From Alphaproteobacteria bacterium (GTDB lineage Bacteria; Pseudomonadota; Alphaproteobacteria; Bin95), in the NCBI GenBank assembly GCA_020638555.1, contig JACKII010000002.1:248001-312000 (forward strand): DNA of 64,000 nucleotides, given 5' to 3'. Under the pieces are notes generated by a model. It was not told the DNA's origin. It saw only the letters and a program-made list of their open reading frames with translations, and ran no database searches. The stretch's first letter is position 1; every line of letters begins with the position of its first letter. Shown one piece after another: positions 9,164 to 18,200 of the stretch. The translations under genes and the position numbers were made by a program.

Positions 9164-9273
9164 GGGGGCAGGGTCCTTCGCTGGTGCTCTTGATGGTTGC
9201 CACCTTGCAGCCCCGGCCCGCTTGCGGCAAGAGTGGAGGTGCCGTTTCAACCCCGACCGGAGACCCATTGCCG

Positions 9274-10251
9274 ATGAAAGCCTGGCAGGTTCAAGACTGG
9301 TGCGCCGCCCGCGCCATGCAACTCACCGAAATGCCGGTGCCGGAACCGGGGCCGGGCCAGGCCCTCGTGAAGGTGCACACGGCGGCGCTCAACTTCTTCG
9401 ACAATCTGATGATCGGCGGCAAATACCAGGTGAAGCCGCCCCGCCCCTTCACCCCCGGCTGCGAGATCGCGGGCGAGGTGGTGGCGGCCGGACCCGGCAG
9501 CGACTTCCGGCCGGGCGACCGGGTCGCCTCGCAACCGGATTGGGGCGCGTTCGCGGAATACTGCCTGGTGAGGAACGCCCCCACCAACCGGGTGCCGGAC
9601 GGCGTGCCGCTGGAGCAGGCGGCGGCGATCCCGGTGGTCTATCCGACCGCGCACATCGCCTTGCAACGGCGCGGCCAGTTGCGGGAAGGGGAGTTCGTGC
9701 TGGTCTCGGCCGCGGCCGGCGGCGTCGGCCTGGCGGCGATCCAGCTGGCCAAGGCCTGGGGTGGCCGGCCGATCGCGCTGGCGGGCTCGGAGGAAAAGCG
9801 CCGGGTCTGCCTGGAGAACGGCGCGGAACTGGCGCTGGACTACAGCGATGATGCCTGGATCGACGCGGTGCGCGAGCACACCGGCGGCAAGGGCTTCGAC
9901 CTGTTGTTCGATCCCGTCGGCGGCGAGACCTTCGACCGGGCGCTGAAGGTGATCGCGTTCGAGGGCCGGGCGGTAATCATCGGCTTTGCCGGCGGTGCGA
10001 TCCAGCAGATCGCCTCGAACCGGCTGTTGCTGAAGAATGCCAGCGCCGTCGGCGCGATCTGGGGCCGCTACCTGACCGAGGACCCGGCGTTTGCGCACGA
10101 GGTGGTGGCCGACTGCTTCCGCCTGCTGGCCGCAGGCAAGATCGCGCCCTGCGTCTGGCGCACCTACGGTCTGGACGAGGTGCCGGCGGCGCTGGAGGCG
10201 CTGGACACCCGCAAGACCTATGGCAAGGTCATGGTGCGGGTGGGGGACTGA
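9274..10251 (+). CDS. NADPH:quinone oxidoreductase-like MDR enzyme
   Basis: A 325-residue zinc-free medium-chain dehydrogenase/reductase of the quinone oxidoreductase or enoyl reductase type. The N-terminal GroES-like domain (MKAWQVQDWCA to about residue 120) is followed by a Rossmann domain with the nucleotide-binding motif VSAAAGGVGLAAIQLAKAWG. The ATG at 9274 is preferred over the upstream in-frame ATG at 9184, because homology begins at MKAWQV and the longer version adds 30 residues without family character. It is divergent from the cyclase-family gene across about 110 bp. It probably reduces quinones or alpha,beta-unsaturated carbonyls with NADPH; the physiological substrate is not evident. 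Confidence 0.88.
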   Translation: MKAWQVQDWCAARAMQLTEMPVPEPGPGQALVKVHTAALNFFDNLMIGGKYQVKPPRPFTPGCEIAGEVVAAGPGSDFRPGDRVASQPDWGAFAEYCLVRNAPTNRVPDGVPLEQAAAIPVVYPTAHIALQRRGQLREGEFVLVSAAAGGVGLAAIQLAKAWGGRPIALAGSEEKRRVCLENGAELALDYSDDAWIDAVREHTGGKGFDLLFDPVGGETFDRALKVIAFEGRAVIIGFAGGAIQQIASNRLLLKNASAVGAIWGRYLTEDPAFAHEVVADCFRLLAAGKIAPCVWRTYGLDEVPAALEALDTRKTYGKVMVRVGD

Positions 10252-10282
10252 CCGGGCACCCCTCGGCATGACGGGGAGGCGG

Positions 10283-10375
10283 TTGTTTCCCGGCCGCCGC
10301 GGAGCGGGGGCCGGGATCGGTCGCTCTTGCGAACACCCAAGCCGGCGGTGTTCGAAGAATGACACCGGCCCCGGA
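10283..10375 (-). repeat. Intergenic hairpin element, copy B (inverted)
   Basis: Reverse-complement relative of 5803-5895. The stem CGAACACC (10330-10337) pairs with GGTGTTCG (10347-10354), and the flanks read GCTCTTGCGAACACC and GGTGTTCGAAGAATGACACC. It lies between the convergent quinone oxidoreductase and livF genes, the same kind of position as copy A. It is adjacent to its own tandem-repeat array. Confidence 0.75.
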
Positions 10376-10440
10376 TGGCGGCTCCGCCACCTCCGGGGAA
10401 CAGGGGCGCTCCGCCACCTCCGGGGAACAGGGGCGGTGGG
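10371..10440 (-). repeat. Tandem 27-bp repeats adjoining hairpin copy B
   Basis: A shortened unit at 10371-10392, a full 27-bp unit at 10393-10419 and a partial third from 10420. Each contains CCGGGGAACAGGGGCG and/or CTCCGCCACCT. On the minus strand the units read GTTCCCCGGAGGTGGCGGAG, clearly related to the 30-bp units at 5683-5802. The array stops just before the livF stop codon. Confidence 0.75.
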
Positions 10441-10445
10441 GGCGC

Positions 10446-11159
10446 CTACAGCGTCAGATACTGGTCCAGCACTTCCTGGTTGGCGCGCAGGTCGGCAGGG
10501 GTGCCGGAGTATTTGATCTCGCCCTTTTCCATGATGTGGCAGTAGTCGGAGAGGTAGAGCACGAAGCCCAGATTCTGCTCCGCCAGCACGATGGAAATGC
10601 CTGTCTCCTTCAGCATTTTCACCTGTTCGCGCAGGTTCTCGACCACCCGCGGCGCCAGCCCCTCCGACGGTTCGTCGAGCAGGATCAGGCGCGGATTGCC
10701 CATCAGGCAGCGGGCTATGGTCAGCATTTGCTGCTGGCCGCCGGAGAGCACGCCGCCGGCGCGCTTCTGGATCTCTCGCAGGTCGGGGAACAGTTCGAAC
10801 ACCCGGTTCTCGTCCCAGCCCTCCTTGCCGCCGGCGGCGGGGCGGCGGGCGATGTCGAGATTCTCCCAGACGCTGAGGTCGGGAAAAATCCGCCGCTCCT
10901 CCGGCACGAAGCCGATGCCCAGTTTCGAGATGCGGTGGGCGGGCAGGCCGGTGATGTCCCGGCCCTCGAACCGCACCATGCCACGCCTGGGCGGCGTCAG
11001 GCCCATGATCGAGCGCATGGTGGTGGTCTTGCCGACGCCGTTGCGGCCGATCAGCGAGACGATCTGGCCGGGTTCGACCGTGAACGACACTCCGAACAGC
11101 ACCTGGCTGAGGCCGTAGGAGGTGTGGATGCCGTCCACTTCAAGCTGGGGGTTAGGCAT
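10446..11159 (-). CDS. livF: Branched-chain amino acid-type ABC transporter ATPase LivF
   Basis: A 237-residue cytoplasmic ATPase of the Liv (HAAT) importer family. Walker A is GRNGVGKTT, the signature is LSGGQQQML and Walker B is LILLDEPSEGL. The ATG at 11159 (MPNPQLEVDGIHTSYG) is chosen over an in-frame codon at 11243, since the longer form would overlap most of the end of livG. It overlaps the livG stop by 8 bp, consistent with translational coupling. It is the last gene of the livK-H-M-G-F operon and is followed by the repeat element at 10283-10440. Transported substrates in this family include branched-chain amino acids, amides, urea and aromatic acids, so the ligand is uncertain. Confidence 0.93.
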   Translation of the reverse strand: MPNPQLEVDGIHTSYGLSQVLFGVSFTVEPGQIVSLIGRNGVGKTTTMRSIMGLTPPRRGMVRFEGRDITGLPAHRISKLGIGFVPEERRIFPDLSVWENLDIARRPAAGGKEGWDENRVFELFPDLREIQKRAGGVLSGGQQQMLTIARCLMGNPRLILLDEPSEGLAPRVVENLREQVKMLKETGISIVLAEQNLGFVLYLSDYCHIMEKGEIKYSGTPADLRANQEVLDQYLTL

Positions 11160-11904
11160 CGAGGGACTCTCCCAAATAAACGCGGCGGACTTCCGGGTCG
11201 TTGCGCACTTCGTCCGGCAGGCCGGAAGCGATGATCTCGCCATGGTGCAACACGCTGATGCGGTCGGAAATGCCGAACACCACCCCCATGTCGTGCTCGG
11301 TGAACAACAGGGTCAGGCCGCGTTCCCGGGTGATGCGGTCGACCAGGGCGATGGCCTCGTCGGTTTCCTGCGGGCTCATGCCGGCGGTGGGTTCGTCCAG
11401 CAGCAGCACGCGCGGGTTTTCCGCCAGCGCGATGGCCAGTTCCAGTTGCTTTTGCTTGCCATAGGAGAGTTCGCCCGCCACCTCCGTCGCTTCCGCGTCG
11501 AGGCCGACCAGGTGCAACAGTTCGGCGGTCTCGTCGCGGTTTTGCGGCTCGCCGAGCGTGAACAGCTTGAAATGCTTGTGGTCGCGGGCGATCAGCGCCA
11601 CCTGCACATTCTCGAACACGGTCATGCGCGGATAGATGTTGATGCGCTGGAACGAGCGGGCGAGGCCGAGCCGCACCACCTTGTGCGGCGCCAGGCCGGT
11701 GATGTCCCGGCCTTCGAACAGCACCCGGCCGGCGGATGGCGTCAGGTGGCCGGTGATCAGGTTGAAGAAGGTGGTCTTGCCGGCGCCGTTCGGGCCGATG
11801 ATGGCGTGGCGCTCGCCCTCTTCCAACTGGAAGGAGACGTGGTTGGTGGCGATGAAGCCGCCGAAATCCTTCATCAGGTCCTTGGTTTCGAGGATGACAG
11901 CCAT
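11152..11904 (-). CDS. livG: Branched-chain amino acid-type ABC transporter ATPase LivG
   Basis: A 250-residue ATPase, the second nucleotide-binding subunit of the importer. Walker A is GPNGAGKTTFF, the signature LSYGKQKQLELAIAL and Walker B LLLDEPTAGMS; the latter with TEHDMGVVFGISDRI is typical of LivG. The start at 11904 (MAVILETKDLMKDFGG) shares one base with the livM stop (TGATG). The frame is open much further upstream, but that part is a shadow of livM. It pairs with LivF on the cytoplasmic face of LivH/LivM. Confidence 0.93.
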   Translation of the reverse strand: MAVILETKDLMKDFGGFIATNHVSFQLEEGERHAIIGPNGAGKTTFFNLITGHLTPSAGRVLFEGRDITGLAPHKVVRLGLARSFQRINIYPRMTVFENVQVALIARDHKHFKLFTLGEPQNRDETAELLHLVGLDAEATEVAGELSYGKQKQLELAIALAENPRVLLLDEPTAGMSPQETDEAIALVDRITRERGLTLLFTEHDMGVVFGISDRISVLHHGEIIASGLPDEVRNDPEVRRVYLGESLDA

Positions 11905-12854
11905 CAGTTCGACCCTCCCTGGCCGGCCAGCTTGCCTTTGACCTTCTGTGCCAGACCCACCAGGCCTTCCGGCAGGAACATCAGGATCACCAGCAGAATG
12001 CCGCCGAGGACGGTCGGCCAGTACTCGGTGTATTCGTTGGTGAAACGCTCCAGCAGATAGAGCGCGGCGGCGCCGATGGCGGGGCCGAAGAACGAGTACA
12101 TGCCGCCCAGCAGCACCATGATCAGCACCTGGGCCGACTGGGTCCAGAAGGCGTTCTCCACGTACATGCCGCGGTTGTACATGGCGAAGATGGCGCCGGC
12201 GATGCCGGCAAAGGTGCCGGCGACGACGAAGGCGGTCCAGCGCATCTGCCGCGTGTTGACGCCGACAAAGCCGGCGCGCGTGCGGTTCTCGCGCACCGCT
12301 ACCAGCACCTTGCCGAAGGCGGAGTGGCAGATCAGCCAGAGCACGGCCGTGGCCGCGGCGACGATGGCCAGGGTGAAGTAGAAAAAGCCGACCCGGTCGT
12401 CCAGGAAGGCCGGCACGGTGACGCCGACAAAGCCGTCGTCGCCATGGGTCACGTCGCGCCATTTGAAGGCGATGGCCCAGACCAGCATGGCGAAGGCCAG
12501 GGTCAGCATGGCGAAATAGATGTCGGTCAGCCGGGTGCAGAACCAGGCGACGAACATGGCCGCCAGCATGGCCAGAATCACCGCCGCCGGCATGCTGACC
12601 ACCAGCGGCACCTGGTAGGTGGTCAGCAGGATGGCGTTGGCATAGCCGCCGATGGCGAAGTAGGCCGCGTGGCCGAACGAGACATTGCCGCTATAGCCGA
12701 TCAGCACGTTCAGGCTGAGGGCGAACAGCACGAACACCAGGATTTCGGTCGCGAGGTCGATCAGATAGGCCTCGCCCAGGAACGGGATGGCGGCCAGAAG
12801 CAGGAGAACGATCAGGCAGGCGACCTGACCGGATTTGCTCATGGGGCTGGTCAT
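11904..12854 (-). CDS. livM: Branched-chain amino acid-type ABC transporter permease LivM
   Basis: A 316-residue inner-membrane permease with about eight to ten hydrophobic segments. The conserved LNVLIGYSGNVSFGHAAYFAIGGY (central part LIGYSGNVSFGHAAYFAIGG) and RENRTRAGFVGVNTRQMR stretch are typical of LivM. An alternative Met lies four codons in. It follows livH by 10 bp and overlaps livG by one base. It forms the translocation pore with LivH. Confidence 0.93.
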   Translation of the reverse strand: MTSPMSKSGQVACLIVLLLLAAIPFLGEAYLIDLATEILVFVLFALSLNVLIGYSGNVSFGHAAYFAIGGYANAILLTTYQVPLVVSMPAAVILAMLAAMFVAWFCTRLTDIYFAMLTLAFAMLVWAIAFKWRDVTHGDDGFVGVTVPAFLDDRVGFFYFTLAIVAAATAVLWLICHSAFGKVLVAVRENRTRAGFVGVNTRQMRWTAFVVAGTFAGIAGAIFAMYNRGMYVENAFWTQSAQVLIMVLLGGMYSFFGPAIGAAALYLLERFTNEYTEYWPTVLGGILLVILMFLPEGLVGLAQKVKGKLAGQGGSN

Positions 12855-12864
12855 GGGGGGCCTC

Positions 12865-13764
12865 CTAGCCCTGTTCCGGCTTGCCGAACAGGCCCCAGGG
12901 CCGGATCAGCAACACCACGAGCAACAGCAGATAGGCCAGCACGTCCTGTGAGTTCGGCAGGATGACCGAGCCGAAATTGAACACGAAGCCATAGATCATC
13001 GCGCCCAGGAACGAGCCCCACAGGCTGCCGAGGCCGCCGATGATGACGATGACGAAACACTCGACGATGATGAACACGTCCATGCCCGGCACCGGCGAGT
13101 TGAAGGGCGAGGCCAGCGCGCCGCCGACCCCGGCCAGGGCCGATCCGACCAGGAACACGCCCGTGTAGATCACCGGCACGTTGATGCCGAGGGCGGCCAG
13201 CATTTCCCGGTCCTGGGTGGCGGCGCGGGTCAGGCGGCCCCAGCGGGTGCGCTCGGTGAAGTACCAGAGCACCAGCAGAATCACCGGCCCGATCAGGCAG
13301 AGCACGAGGCGGTAGCTGGGATAGAAGGTGATGCCCAGATTCCAGGCGCCGCCCAGGCCCTCCGGATAGCTGACGCTGTACTGGTCGGTTCCCCACAAAA
13401 CCTTGGCCACGTCGCCCATGATCAGCACGATGGCGAAGGTCAGCAGCAGCTGCATCAGGTGTTCCTTGTCGTACAGGAACTGAAACAGCGTGCGCTCCAG
13501 AAACACGGCGATCACGGCCAGGAACAGGGCCGCGGCCAGGACCGCCGGCCAGAAGCCCAGCCCCCAGGCCGCCGATACGGTATAGGCGGTGTAGGCGCCG
13601 AACATGAAGAAGGCGCCATGGGCGAAGTTGATGACGCGCAGGACGCCGAAGATCAGGGAGAGGCCGGCGGCGATGATGAAATAGTTCATCCCCATCGACA
13701 GGGAGTTCATAACCTGAATGAAGGCAAATGTCGGATTGCCTATCAGCATTTCCAGGCCTTGCAT
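12865..13764 (-). CDS. livH: Branched-chain amino acid-type ABC transporter permease LivH
   Basis: A 299-residue inner-membrane permease. The GLSLIFGVLRVINFAHGAFF stretch is the hallmark of LivH, and AATQDREMLAALGINVP is the cytoplasmic loop that contacts the ATPases. About eight hydrophobic segments are visible. The start at 13764 is the first Met of a conserved N-terminus (MQGLEMLIGNPTFAF). It is separated from livK by 133 bp containing a hairpin, a gap that often allows higher expression of the binding protein than of the membrane parts. Confidence 0.93.
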   Translation of the reverse strand: MQGLEMLIGNPTFAFIQVMNSLSMGMNYFIIAAGLSLIFGVLRVINFAHGAFFMFGAYTAYTVSAAWGLGFWPAVLAAALFLAVIAVFLERTLFQFLYDKEHLMQLLLTFAIVLIMGDVAKVLWGTDQYSVSYPEGLGGAWNLGITFYPSYRLVLCLIGPVILLVLWYFTERTRWGRLTRAATQDREMLAALGINVPVIYTGVFLVGSALAGVGGALASPFNSPVPGMDVFIIVECFVIVIIGGLGSLWGSFLGAMIYGFVFNFGSVILPNSQDVLAYLLLLVVLLIRPWGLFGKPEQG

Positions 13765-13828
13765 GGGCGAAGCGTCCTAGCGCAGGGCAGTGGGGGCGGT
13801 CAGCAAAAGACCCTCGACCGTAAGGCAG

Positions 13829-13854
13829 CCGAGGGCCTTGAGACCAAGGCTCGG
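13829..13854 (-). terminator. Possible attenuating hairpin between livK and livH
   Basis: Inverted repeat CCGAGGGCCTTG and CAAGGCTCGG around an AGAC loop (a 10-bp stem with a 2-base bulge). It lies in the 133-bp gap between the binding-protein gene and the permease genes. There is no T-tract, so it may act as an mRNA stabiliser or partial terminator rather than a strong stop. Confidence 0.35.
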
Positions 13855-13897
13855 CGGGCAGCGACGGCCGAAGCCATCGGCCCCGCCAAGAACGGCG

Positions 13898-15076
13898 TTA
13901 CTCCGCGATCTCGGCCGGGATGTAGGTCACCGGGCTCATCACGCGATAGGCGAAGCCCTCTTTCTTGACCAGCGGTCCCCAGAACTGGCCGGTATTGGCC
14001 TGGTGGTCCTTGGGGTTGATGGTGCGCTGGCCGACCGGCGTATCGATGGACATGCCTTCCAGCGCGGCCGAAAGCGCATCCGGATCGGCCGACCCGGCCT
14101 TCTCGACGCCGGCGGCGACGAATTTCACGCCGATATAGGCCAGCACCGGCCACATGGCGGTTTCCTTGGTGCCGGAGCGCTTCGACAACTCGTCGTGGAA
14201 GGTCTTGTGCGCCGGGACGGTGTCGTCGTACCAGAGTTCGTAGGCGTTCGACCAGACATTGTCCGGATAATCGTCGCCCATCTTGCCGGTGATCTCATGG
14301 CTGGCGACTTCGCCGCCGGAGATGAATTTGATGGTGTTGAACAGGCCGAAGGGCTTGGCCTGCTGGGCGAAATTCACGAAGTGCGCGCCCCAGAGGCCGC
14401 TGGTGACCACGTCGCAACCCGCGCCCAGGATCTGGGTGATCTGGGCGTTGTAGTCGGTGGCACCCAGCTTGGCGCGCAGGTCCATGACCTTTTGCACCTC
14501 CGGCGCGTGCCGCTTCAGGCCGTCCTCGATCCCCTTGGCCAGGTCATAGCCATAGGCGTAGTCGAGCTGGATGTCGCACAGCTTCTTGCCGCCCACATTG
14601 TGGACGAGCTGGGCCATGGCGTCGCCTTCGAAATCCGTGTTCGACGCGGTGCGGAACACGTATTTGTGCAGCTTGGTCGTGGTCATCTGGATGGTTTTGG
14701 GAATGGTCGCGATGTAGACGACCCCTTCCTGCTTCGCCACTTCGCTGATGGCCAGGCCCACCGCGGACGACAGTCCGCCGACCAGCACGTCGACGCCTTC
14801 CTTGGTGATCAACTCCTTGGCCGCCGCCGCCGCCGCGGAGGGGTTCAGCTTGGTGTCGCGGGCGAAGGTCACGAGCTTGGCGCCGCCGACCCCGCCGGCC
14901 GCGTTGATCTCGTCCACGGCCATGTTGTGGCCTTCCATCGCCGGAACGCCGTAAATGGCGCCGCCACCGGACGTTGGATAGAGCACACCGATCTTGATGT
15001 CCTTCGCCTGCGCCTGAGCGCCGACGAGGATCGCAGCCGTCGCGGCCACGACCGAAAGCGTCTTAACCATCCTCAC
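13898..15076 (-). CDS. livK: Periplasmic substrate-binding protein of the Liv-type importer
   Basis: A 392-residue type I periplasmic binding protein. A signal peptide covers residues 1 to about 24 (MVKTLSVVAATAAILVGAQAQA), with mature protein beginning at KDIKIGVLYPTSGG. The start is GTG at 15076 or ATG at 15070; an AGAGGA sequence precedes both and is better spaced for the GTG. It captures the substrate and delivers it to LivHMGF. Sequence similarity to amino acid, amide and aromatic-acid binding proteins is broad, so the ligand is open. It is the first gene of the operon. Confidence 0.9.
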   Translation of the reverse strand: MRMVKTLSVVAATAAILVGAQAQAKDIKIGVLYPTSGGGAIYGVPAMEGHNMAVDEINAAGGVGGAKLVTFARDTKLNPSAAAAAAKELITKEGVDVLVGGLSSAVGLAISEVAKQEGVVYIATIPKTIQMTTTKLHKYVFRTASNTDFEGDAMAQLVHNVGGKKLCDIQLDYAYGYDLAKGIEDGLKRHAPEVQKVMDLRAKLGATDYNAQITQILGAGCDVVTSGLWGAHFVNFAQQAKPFGLFNTIKFISGGEVASHEITGKMGDDYPDNVWSNAYELWYDDTVPAHKTFHDELSKRSGTKETAMWPVLAYIGVKFVAAGVEKAGSADPDALSAALEGMSIDTPVGQRTINPKDHQANTGQFWGPLVKKEGFAYRVMSPVTYIPAEIAE

Positions 15077-15194
15077 CTGATCCTCTTTTGATTAACGCCA
15101 TTCGAGTGGCGTCCGTTGCAACTACGCGCATCATATTTTCAGGCCCGCCAATGAAGATCAAGCATCATCGACGATGCGCGGTCGCCGGCATTTG

Positions 15195-15244
15195 CGCTAC
15201 TAAAGTAGCGATTGGGCCGGCGCCCTCCCCGCCCGCAGGGGGAG
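15195..15244 (-). terminator. Two hairpins downstream of the GMC-hydrolase gene
   Basis: CGCTAC-TAAA-GTAGCG (15195-15210) and CCTCCCC-GCCCGCA-GGGGAGG (15224-15244) lie between the stop of the GMC fusion gene and the livK start. They are candidates for terminating the upstream minus-strand transcript before the liv operon. A long T-tract is absent. Confidence 0.35.
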
Positions 15245-15288
15245 GCTTGCCGGATTCCCCTTTCCCCTGCCGCCCAAGCGTCGCCCAT

Positions 15289-18200
15289 TCATGGTTTTCT
15301 GGCATGTTTATCAAGCCGGTCGACGATGTCTTCGAACACATCCTTGCTGGCATTTTTTCCAATAAAGCAGTCGAGATGCCCGTAATTGGGAATGACTCGC
15401 CGGGTGTATTCGTCTTTCATCTCGGGGTTATTCTTGCGCAGCCAGTTGTAGGTGCGCAATGTCGTGTCCGGGGTGAATTCCTCGTTGATGGCGCCGGAGA
15501 TAAAGTGAATCGGCAGTTGCAGACGCTCCGGATGCGGCAGGTAGAGATTTTCGCCCTTTGCCGTCACCGCCTCCCCCTTGCGTAGGATCGTCGCCAGTTG
15601 ATTGAACGGCGTTGTCGAGATGTTGCCGAAGATTGTCTGGATCGCATCGTGCGTCGCTTCATTCAACTGGGCGTGCACATAAGCCGGGCCGTAAATGGAG
15701 AAGGCGCGGTGACAGGTGGGGCTGTAGCAGGGAATTCCGTTGGGGAAGGGCGCCGGCCAGGTCAGAAGATCCAGGACCTGGTCTTGCGGGGAAACCGGCC
15801 CGGGCGTCCGCGGGCCGGAATTGGTGTCGATCGTCTTGCGGCCGGCGAAGAGCTGGGCCGCATCGGGGCCAACCAGACCGTCGAGCGCCAGCACCAGCTC
15901 TTTCGGCAGGCCGTGGACGATCAGGGAGCCGATATGGGTATCGGCTTTCATCTGGTTGAACCAGAAATTGACGGGATGGACCGTCAGTTGCGAGCAGACC
16001 GCAGAGCGCACCTTGCCCGTCGCCAGACGGCCGGACAGCAGCGACATTTGCAGCGACATCGAGCCCATGCAATGCGCGACCACCTGTAGGTTTTTCGCCC
16101 CCGTCATCGCCAGAACGTAATCGACGGCCGCCGGCCAGTCCTCCAGGGCAATGTCGTCGATATCGAAGGGCTTCAGACTGACCTCGCCCAGCGCCGGGCT
16201 GCCCCGGTAGTCGAACAGCCAGACGTCATACTTCGCCGCGCAAAGGCAATCGACCAGGTTTTTGTCCACCGTCTCAATCGCAAAGCACTGAGCCACATTG
16301 GCGAAACCGGGCGCCAAGATGACCGGCCCCCGGTCGCCGCCGTTGTAGCGGATCAGTTGCAGTTCGACATTCGGCGCAGAGAAAAACCGGTAGCATTCGG
16401 ATCGGACGTCATCCCGATACCGCAAGGGTGCCCCGTTGGCGGCGGGCATGGGGATGACCTTGCCGGCCAGGAAATCCTGGCGCGGAAAGTCGTTGAGATA
16501 GGAAAGCATGCCGCCATAGGTTCGGAAAATCAGGTTGGCGAAAAAGGCGGCGAATTCGAACTGGAAGTGGCGCATGGCAGCCGAGGCGATCTTCTTGGGC
16601 AGGGGAGACTGCCGGCCCGGCTTCAGCATGAGATCGACGGTTTTCAGAAGGAATTGATGACGAATTTCGGGCTTCTTCAGGTCCGTGTGGAGAATGCCCC
16701 AGCGGACACCGCCGTATCCTTTGGGGTAGGGGACCATATCCAGGAACAATTTCTTGTAAATGGAGGCGCCGTCATATGTTTTCAGCGTTCTGCAGAATTT
16801 CGACTCAAGCGTCTGCATTTGATTCAGAAAATCCTGAATCCCAAGGCGAATAACGCCTCTGGCGACGATTTGGGAAGGATCTTCGTCCTTGGCGATGTCG
16901 ACATAAAGCGTTGTCAGATCGCCCCACCAGTTGGAGTCGGGCCGACGCTTCAGGGTTTTTGTTCCGGTAAACCGATAGTCTGCGCTCTTGCCTGCGACCG
17001 GGTTCCTTGGCTTGAGCTTGCCTGCGTAGATCATCTGCCAGGCTTCGACCGTCGCGGCGTCTTTTTTCAAGAGGCGGAAACTGCCATCCGTGACGGCAAA
17101 CGCGACCGCCTCTTCTTGCGGCGCCTGCTTCCACTTCACGCTCCCCGACAACAGGGCCTTGTGGTCGGGGTTGGCGAGGAGTTGGCGCACACTGTCCGCG
17201 CGCACGCGGAAATCCGCCTCCAGGGATAGACCTTGGCTTTCCCCGACCCGTGCGGCCACCGCAAACGGATCGGATATGGCGGAGGTCGTCCCGCCGCCAG
17301 GCGCGGCGACAAAGCCGGTCATCGTTTCGGAGAAACTCAGATTGGGCGAGAAGTCGCCGAATGCCTTTTCGAGCACAGCGATGACGGCAGCGTAATCGTA
17401 TGGTTCGGTGCGGATCGTATCGAGGACGCAATCCAAAATTTCCATCACGTCCCTGATGGATGGTCTGATATCCCTGGTCAATTCATCGGAGTGTTCGAGA
17501 TAAAACCAAAAATCGTAGTTCTCATCCTTACTGATGGGGATTTTGAATGTCTTTCTGGCCCGTTCGATGGTGTGATAAATCGTGTTCGCGGCTTCCGTAT
17601 AGTCCGCATTGTCGATTTTGTTGCCGAGATCCTTTAGCCAATCCTTCACCGCTGTCAGCAGTTGGACCGCTTCCGTCCATTCATCGGTACCGTCCGATAG
17701 GGGCGCGGCCTCTGGTGAAACGGCCGGAGGGAGGGGCTGCGGTCGGCGCTCCGCGCCGGGCTTCCGTCCCACCCTGTCGAGCAATCGCTCCATCGCCCGT
17801 TCGGCGACGGCGGAGATCGTCAGCAACGGATTGAGCCCCAACGATGTCGGCATGACCGAGCCGTCGCAGACCAGCAACCCGTCGTATACCGCGGTCCCGC
17901 CCGCATCGTCGGTTGAGGGCCTGAACACCTCGCAGTCCGCATTGACCACGCCGGCAGCCGACGTTTCGCCCATGCAGCACCCGCCGACCGGATGGACGGT
18001 GATCAGCCGGTTGCCGAAATTGGGATGCCAGAGCGGGCTCGGCAGGGAATTCGCCCAGATGCCATCGGCCGCGTCTCGCAACAGGGCGTTATCGCGCTCG
18101 TAAGGAAACTCTCGCCCGACCCCCGGCCAATCGACCCGCACCGTGTCGGTGGTTTCGTCGAGGACGATTTTGCCGCCGGAGCTGTCATGCGACATCAGCA

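Noticed and set aside
10283..10440. Insertion-sequence terminal repeats or a transposon bounded by the inverted elements
   Set aside because: No transposase, no target-site duplication visible, and the elements lie in convergent gaps as terminator-like repeats do.
14748..15091. Plus-strand open frames across livK and other importer genes
   Set aside because: Shadows of well-supported minus-strand Liv genes; no motifs and no start signals.
15077..15288. Possible riboswitch upstream of livK
   Set aside because: The hairpins there are simple and better explained as terminators of the upstream gene; no known riboswitch core was recognised.
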